Positions 59,423 through 64,000 of a stretch of DNA of 64,000 nt are shown here, in pieces. Every line of letters begins with the position of its first letter. Within the stretch, counting starts at the first letter, position 1. The notes beneath the pieces were generated by a model that did not search any database, was not told the DNA's origin, and saw only the letters and a list, made by a program, of their open reading frames with translations. This DNA comes from Nocardioides humi (GTDB taxonomy: Bacteria > Actinomycetota > Actinomycetes > Propionibacteriales > Nocardioidaceae): positions 4,650,001 to 4,714,000 of the forward strand of contig NZ_CP041146.1 of assembly GCF_006494775.1 (NCBI RefSeq). Reading direction: 5' to 3'. Position numbers and translations under genes: made by a program.

Positions 59423-59899
59423 ATGTTGCCCACGGAATTCGGCGGCTTCGTCGCAGCCGTCGCGAAGGCGTCACCTCGCGGACTGACCATCGTCGAGGAG
59501 GCCATCGACACCGCCATCGGCGAGCTCGAGGAAGAGATCAAGAACGTCAAGCCCGACCAGTTCGAGCAGAACGCCTTCATCCCGAAGTCGGCGTTCGGCA
59601 CGGCCCACCGCTCGCCCGAGGTCGCGCTGCACCACACGCGCGCCCATGCGGTGATGACGGCCACGCTCGAGGGCGTCGTGGCCGACCTGGAGAAGTTCCG
59701 GGAGGCCTGCCGGCTCGCCCACAAGGACATCCAGGGGGTCGAGGACGTCATCACCGTCGACCTGCAGACCAAGCTGGCCATCGCCGAGACCCTGGACGAC
59801 GGCGTCCGGCGGTACGGCGACACGGCCTACGACCGGGCCGTCAACGACAACGCCGGCACGGTCGCCACCGAGGAGAACCCCGCGACGGAGGAGGGCTGA
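59423..59899 (+). CDS. Helical protein, possible partner of the following Pro-rich protein
   Basis: 158 residues. 'MLPTEFGGFVAAVAKASPRGLTIVEEAIDTAIGELEEEIKNVKPDQFEQNAFIPKSAFGTAHRSPEVALHHTRAHAVMTATLEGVVADLEKFREACRLAHKDIQGVEDV' is predicted as long helices, similar in style to type VII secretion targets and their helper proteins, but no WxG motif is seen. 3-bp gap to the next gene suggests co-transcription. I do not assign a function. Confidence 0.7.
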   Translation: MLPTEFGGFVAAVAKASPRGLTIVEEAIDTAIGELEEEIKNVKPDQFEQNAFIPKSAFGTAHRSPEVALHHTRAHAVMTATLEGVVADLEKFREACRLAHKDIQGVEDVITVDLQTKLAIAETLDDGVRRYGDTAYDRAVNDNAGTVATEENPATEEG

Positions 59900-59902
59900 G
59901 CG

Positions 59903-61161
59903 ATGGCCGGGGAGAACATCCGCAAGCTGCTGGACGTCACCGCGCACTCGAACTCGCAGCGGCTCCTCGACGTCGCCCTGACCTGGGGCGCCGACGGCGA
60001 CGTCCTCGACAAGGTCGCCACCACGCTGAAGACCGCGGCCGAGGAGGTCAAGCGGGGCTTCAGCGACGGCGTCGAGGGCGACCCCGAGGGGGTCGCCGAG
60101 CGCGGCAGCAAGGCGTTCCTGACGCTGCACGACGACGTCGTCGAGCGCCGCGACCAGATGTACGCCGCCCGGCGGGTGCTGAACACCGCCGGCACGAAGC
60201 TGGCCAACGCCGAGCAGATCAAGACCGACACGCCGACCGAGCCGTCGCCGCTGCGCGACGAGCCCTCGCCCCACGACTACGACCTCCCGTTCGAGTACGT
60301 CATCGAGAAGGCGAAGTACGACACCGAGTCGGCGCAGCACAGCGCGGACGTGACCGCCTACGCCGGCGAGGACGAGAAGGCGCGCAAGAAGCTCGAGGCG
60401 CTCGACACCGCCTACGCCGAGGCGTCCGCGGAGCTGGCGAAGATCCACGGGGAGCCGGTCTACCCCGAGGACGTGCCCCCGCCGGGGGAGAACGTCCCCG
60501 GCGGCGTGCCGGGCGGTCCGGGTCGCCAGGTGCCGACCCCGAGCGACCCGCCGAAGGACCCGCCGAAGCTGCCGCCGCCGTACGACCCGCCCAAGGATCC
60601 GCCGCCCTACGACCCGCCGAAGGACCCACCGCCCTACGACCCGCCGAAGCTGCCGCCGCCCTACGACCCGCCGGACCCGGGCGACCCGGGGCGTCCGGTC
60701 GGTCCGCCCGTCGGCCCGCCGGTGCTCACGCCGGGCGGACCCGGGGCGGGATCAACCCGATCGCGGCCGGTGTCGTCGGCGCCGGCGTGGTGGGTGCGCC
60801 CGGCATCGCCAACGCCGTGCGCGGCGCGCTGGCCGGCCGCGGTCTCGTCCCCGGCCAGCAGGTGGGCCGGATCGGCGCCACCTCCCGCACCGGCGGTCCT
60901 GGAGCCCTCGGGCGCGGCGGCGCGGTGCCGGGCAGCCCGGTCAGCCGTGGCGCCGGCGGCCGGGGCGGTGCCGGCGGCGGACGCGGTGGTGCGGCCGGTG
61001 CGGCCGGCGGCCGGGGCACGCGCCGCGGTGCGGGCGCAGGCGCCGCGGGTGGCCGGGGTCGTCGCAAGGGTGAGGAGGACCAGTACGACGAGAGGGACCT
61101 CTTCGACGACGGCAGCGACTGGCTCGACGACGAGGGGACCGCGCCCGGCGTGCTGGGCTGA
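59903..61161 (+). CDS. Helical/Pro-rich protein with (DPPKDPPPY) repeats, frameshift near 60741
   Basis: About 419 residues after correction. N-terminal 190 residues are helical ('RLLDVALTWGADGDVLDKVATTLKTAAEEVKRGFSDG'); residues 190-280 are Pro-rich with repeats like DPPKDPPPYDPP; the end is glycine-rich and closes with 'EEDQYDERDLFDDGSDWLDDEGTAPGVLG'. The frame breaks at a G4 run (60741-60745, 'GGPGAG'); adding one G joins it to 'GGINPIAAGVVGAGVVGAPGIANAVRGALAGRG'. The layout (helical start, Pro-rich middle, hydrophobic Gly/Ala stretch, acidic end) recalls actinobacterial type VII secretion-associated proteins. Function unknown. Confidence 0.72.
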
Positions 61162-61169
61162 GCCCGGAC

Positions 61170-62593
61170 TCAGGAGAGGGTCGCGGGCCGCACCGTCTTG
61201 GTGTGGCTGTGGCTCTCGTCCTCCAGCTCCGTCATGAAGCTGTCGGCCCACGCCTTCACGTCGTGCTGGGCGATCTGGCGGCGCATCGCCTTCATCCGCC
61301 GGGTCAGCTCCTTGGGCTCGGCGTTGTAGGCCTCGAGGAGCGCGGCCTTCATGCCGTTCATGTCGTAGGGGTTGACCAGCCACGCCTGGCGCAGCTCGTC
61401 CGCGGCCCCGGCGAACTCCGAGAGCACGAGCGCGCCGTCGTCGTCGACCCGGCAGGCGACGTACTCCTTGGCGACGAGGTTCATCCCGTCGCGGTACGGC
61501 GTGACCACCATGACGTCCGCGGCCCGGTAGAGCGCCGCCATCTCCTCGCGGGGGTACGACGTGTGCAGGTAGCTGATCGCCGGGCGGCCGATCCGGCCGA
61601 GGTCGCCGTTGAGGCGGCCGACCAGGCGCTCGATGTCGTCGCGCAGGTTGCGGTAGTGCTCCACCCGCTCCCGGGACGGGACGGCGACCTGGACGAACAC
61701 CGCGTCGTCCACCGTGAGCGCGCCGTCGCGGATCAGCTCGCCGAACGCGCGGAGCCGGGCGTAGATGCCCTTGGTGTAGTCGAGGCGGTCGATGCCGAGG
61801 AAGATCTTGCGCGGGTCGCCCAGTGCCTCGCGGATCGCCTCCGCGCGCTCGGCCACCGACTCCGAGCGGGCCAGCTCCTCGAACCCGGCGGCGTCGATCG
61901 AGATCGGGAAGGCGGCGGCGCGGACGGTGCGGCCGTCGGGCAGGTAGACCAGGTCGCGGTGCGTCTTGTGGCCGACCCGCTGGCGGACCAGGCGGATGAA
62001 GTTCTGCGCCGCGCCGGGGAGCTGGAAGCCGACCAGGTCGGCGCCGAGCAGGCCCTCGAGGATCTGGCGCCGCCACGGCAGCTGCTGGAACAGCTCGGCG
62101 GGCGGGAACGGGATGTGCAGGTAGAAGCCGATCCGCAGGTCGGGGCGCAGCTCGCGCAGCATCTGCGGCACCAGCTGCAGCTGGTAGTCGTGCACCCACA
62201 CGGTCGCGCCGTCGTTGGCGAGCTCGGCGGTGCGCTCGGCGAAGCGCCGGTTGACCTGGACGTAGGTGTCCCACCACTCGCGGTGGAACTCCGGCTTCGC
62301 GACGACGTCGTGGTAGAGCGGCCAGAGGGTGCCGTTGGAGAAGCCCTCGTAGTGCTCCTCGATCTCCTCGGCCGACATCGCCAGCGGCACCAGGTCGAGC
62401 CCGTCGACCTTGAACGGCTTGAACTTCTGCGTCCCGCCCGGCCAGCCGACCCAGACCCCGTCGTGGGCCCGCATGACCGGCTCGATCGCCGACACCAGCC
62501 CCCCGGGGACCGGCGCCAGCGGTTCTTGCCGTTGCGGTCGGTGACACGGTCGACGGGGAGGCGGTTGGCGACGATCACGAGGTCATGGCCCAC
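61170..62593 (-). CDS. otsA: Trehalose-6-phosphate synthase, frameshift near 62499
   Basis: About 474 residues after correction. ATG at 62593: '[32 protein letters not shown]', then a C6 run (62499-62504 plus strand); one missing base restores '[22 protein letters not shown]', the family's glucose-6-phosphate loop. Later: '[34 protein letters not shown]', '[12 protein letters not shown]', '[14 protein letters not shown]'. It makes trehalose-6-phosphate from UDP-glucose (or other NDP-glucose) and glucose-6-phosphate. An essential-looking housekeeping gene broken at a homopolymer is the best evidence that these breaks are technical. Confidence 0.95.
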
Positions 62594-62631
62594 GTCCCCA
62601 CCCTAGTGGTGTCACCGGTGGCGGGGCGGGG

Positions 62632-62649
62632 TGTCGGGCTGGCCCGACA
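62632..62649. promoter_or_regulatory. TGTCGGGC-TG-GCCCGACA dyad before the sensor kinase
   Basis: A perfect 8-bp-arm dyad in the 112-bp interval between otsA and the kinase gene, 57 bp before the latter's ATG. Half-sites TGTCG recur at 62655 and 62674. Candidate autoregulatory site of the two-component system. Confidence 0.45.
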
Positions 62650-62705
62650 GCGAGTGTCGTGCTGGCAGGATTCTGTCGACCACTCCCACGGACAACGCTG
62701 GACCC

Positions 62706-63983
62706 ATGACCGAGACCCACGTGCTGAGCCCGCCCCCGCAGCCGCCGACCCGGCGATGGCTGCGCGACACCGGCTACGCCCTCGCCGCCCTCCCGGTGGC
62801 GCTGGCGGCCCTGGTCGTCGTGGTCGCCCTCGTCGGCGCCGGCCTGGGGCTGTCGGTGGTCATCGGCGGCGTCTTCGTCCTCGTCGTGGGGGTGTACGCC
62901 GCCCGCGGGTTCGCGTACGTCGAGCGTCGGCGCCTGGCCGCGTTGACCGGCCGCGCGGTGCCCGAGCCGGCGTACCTGCGGGCCGGAGCGGGCGACCGCT
63001 TCTGGCGGCGCACCCTCACGCCGCTGCGGGACCCGCAGTCCTGGCTGGACGTCGTGTGGTCGCTGGTCGGCTGGGTCACGGGGACGGCGGCGTTCGTGGT
63101 CGTCGTGACCTGGTGGGCCACCGTGCTGGGCGGGCTCAGCTACTGGCTGTGGTCGTGGTGGGTCCCGCGTGGTGACGACGACACCGGCCTGGCGGAGCTG
63201 ATCGGCCTCGGCGACAGCCGCCGCGCCGACATCGGGCTGATCAGCGCGATCGGCCTGGCCGCGCTGGTGACGCTGCCGTTCGCGCTGCGGCTCGCGGCGG
63301 TGCTGCACGCGAGCCTGGCCTCGGTGCTGCTCACCAGCCGGGCCGAGCTGCAGGGCCGGGTGGCGCGGGTCGAGGAGAGCCGGGAGTCGGCGCACCGGGC
63401 GGAGGCGGAGTCCCTGCGCAAGCTGGAGCGCGACATCCACGACGGCCCGCAGCAGCGGCTGATCCGGCTCGGCATGGACCTGGGCCGCGCCCGGGTGCAG
63501 CTCGCGGACGACCCCGAGAACGCCGCGCGCACCCTCGACGCCGCCGTCGCCCAGACCCGGGAGGCGGTCGAGGAGCTGCGGGCGCTGTCGCGCGGCATCG
63601 CCCCTCCGCTGCTGGTCGACCGGGGCCTGGCGGCCGCCGTGGCCGAGATGGCCGACGGCCAGCCGATCCCGGTGCGGGTCGTCGCCGACGTACCCCCGGA
63701 GCTGCCGCTGGCGGTCGAGACGGCCGCCTACTTCGTGGCGGCGGAGGCGTTGACCAATGTGGTCAAGCACAGCGGCGCCGACCGGGCCGACCTGACGCTC
63801 GGCGTGACCGACGGGCAGCTGCACGTCACCGTCGACGACAACGGCTGCGGCGGCGCGAGCGCGGTGACCGGGCACGGCCTGTCCGGGCTGCGCGAGCGGC
63901 TGGCCGGCGTCGACGGGCAGCTGTTCCTGGCCTCCCCGGCGGGCGGCCCGACCCGGCTGCGCGCGGAGGTGCCCCTGCCGTGA
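62706..63983 (+). CDS. Sensor histidine kinase, HPK7 (NarL-type) family
   Basis: 425 residues from the ATG at 62706. Hydrophobic helices: about 25-75, two near 120-155, and one near 180-205, forming a membrane sensor. The H-box 'LRKLERDIHDGPQQRLIRLGMDLGRARVQL' contains the phospho-acceptor His in DxHDGxQQ. 'VAAEALTNVVKHSGADRADLTLGV' (N-box) and 'VDDNGCGGASAVTGHGLSGLRERLAGVDGQL' (G-boxes) make a HATPase. A response regulator gene probably begins at the last bases of the window (GTG at 63993, with GAGG before it). Confidence 0.93.
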   Translation: MTETHVLSPPPQPPTRRWLRDTGYALAALPVALAALVVVVALVGAGLGLSVVIGGVFVLVVGVYAARGFAYVERRRLAALTGRAVPEPAYLRAGAGDRFWRRTLTPLRDPQSWLDVVWSLVGWVTGTAAFVVVVTWWATVLGGLSYWLWSWWVPRGDDDTGLAELIGLGDSRRADIGLISAIGLAALVTLPFALRLAAVLHASLASVLLTSRAELQGRVARVEESRESAHRAEAESLRKLERDIHDGPQQRLIRLGMDLGRARVQLADDPENAARTLDAAVAQTREAVEELRALSRGIAPPLLVDRGLAAAVAEMADGQPIPVRVVADVPPELPLAVETAAYFVAAEALTNVVKHSGADRADLTLGVTDGQLHVTVDDNGCGGASAVTGHGLSGLRERLAGVDGQLFLASPAGGPTRLRAEVPLP

Positions 63984-64000
63984 GGATGGTGGCGTGAGGA

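Overview
The window is high-GC DNA (third codon positions almost all G/C) with actinobacterial gene content: SARP/BTAD and LuxR regulators, LigC-type ligase, MobF relaxase, frequent GTG starts and leaderless-looking promoters. It fits a Nocardioides-like actinomycete. Species-level assignment is inference.

Layout. (1) 1-10.1 kb: an NHL-repeat secreted protein that runs off the left edge, a UspA-like protein with a small LuxR regulator, a large HTH/STAND-NTPase/WD40 protein, a large ATPase-BTAD (SARP-like) regulator and a membrane-anchored immunoglobulin-like protein. (2) 10.2-32.1 kb: a complete extracellular contractile injection system (eCIS, a phage-tail-like machine): LuxR regulator, secreted beta-propeller/DUF11 protein, DUF4255 cap-like protein, AAA+ ATPase, a divergent candidate cargo protein, DUF4157 protein, sheath, two tube proteins, assembly protein, DUF6760, Pro-rich QR-repeat protein, LysM hub protein, VgrG-like spike, PAAR tip, gp25, J and I baseplate proteins, and a zinc-ribbon membrane protein resembling Streptomyces CisA. 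Three promoters in it share a palindromic GCCCGATCGG motif. Tandem heptamers with 11-bp period, as SARP regulators bind, lie at three promoters nearby.

(3) 32.2-47.5 kb: a roughly 14.3-kb integrative mobilizable element. It is bounded by a 13-bp direct repeat (33165-33177 and 47422-47434) and inserted into a ligC-type DNA ligase gene at the catalytic KWDG motif. The element supplies a replacement 5' end that restores the ligase reading frame; the displaced original 5' end remains beside the large serine recombinase gene. The element also carries an excisionase-like gene, MobF relaxase, VbhA/Fic pair, desaturase and glycosyltransferase cargo, an IS481 copy, and a gene-free block of inverted and iterated repeats that may be an origin of transfer or replication.

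(4) 47.7-64 kb: chromosomal genes: tRNA-Thr, pyridoxal kinase, GMC oxidoreductase with aldehyde dehydrogenase behind a KstR-like operator, Hsp20 with a divergent MerR regulator, an extradiol dioxygenase, uracil-DNA glycosylase, a PLP-decarboxylase/MFS/PhaC-like operon, a lipoprotein, a pair of helical/Pro-rich proteins, trehalose-phosphate synthase and a sensor kinase.

Caution: about a dozen otherwise well-preserved genes are broken by apparent single-base losses, mostly in C or G runs of 4-6. They occur in housekeeping (otsA), mobile and eCIS genes alike, which points to homopolymer under-calling rather than decay. I give such genes their full corrected span and state where the frame changes.
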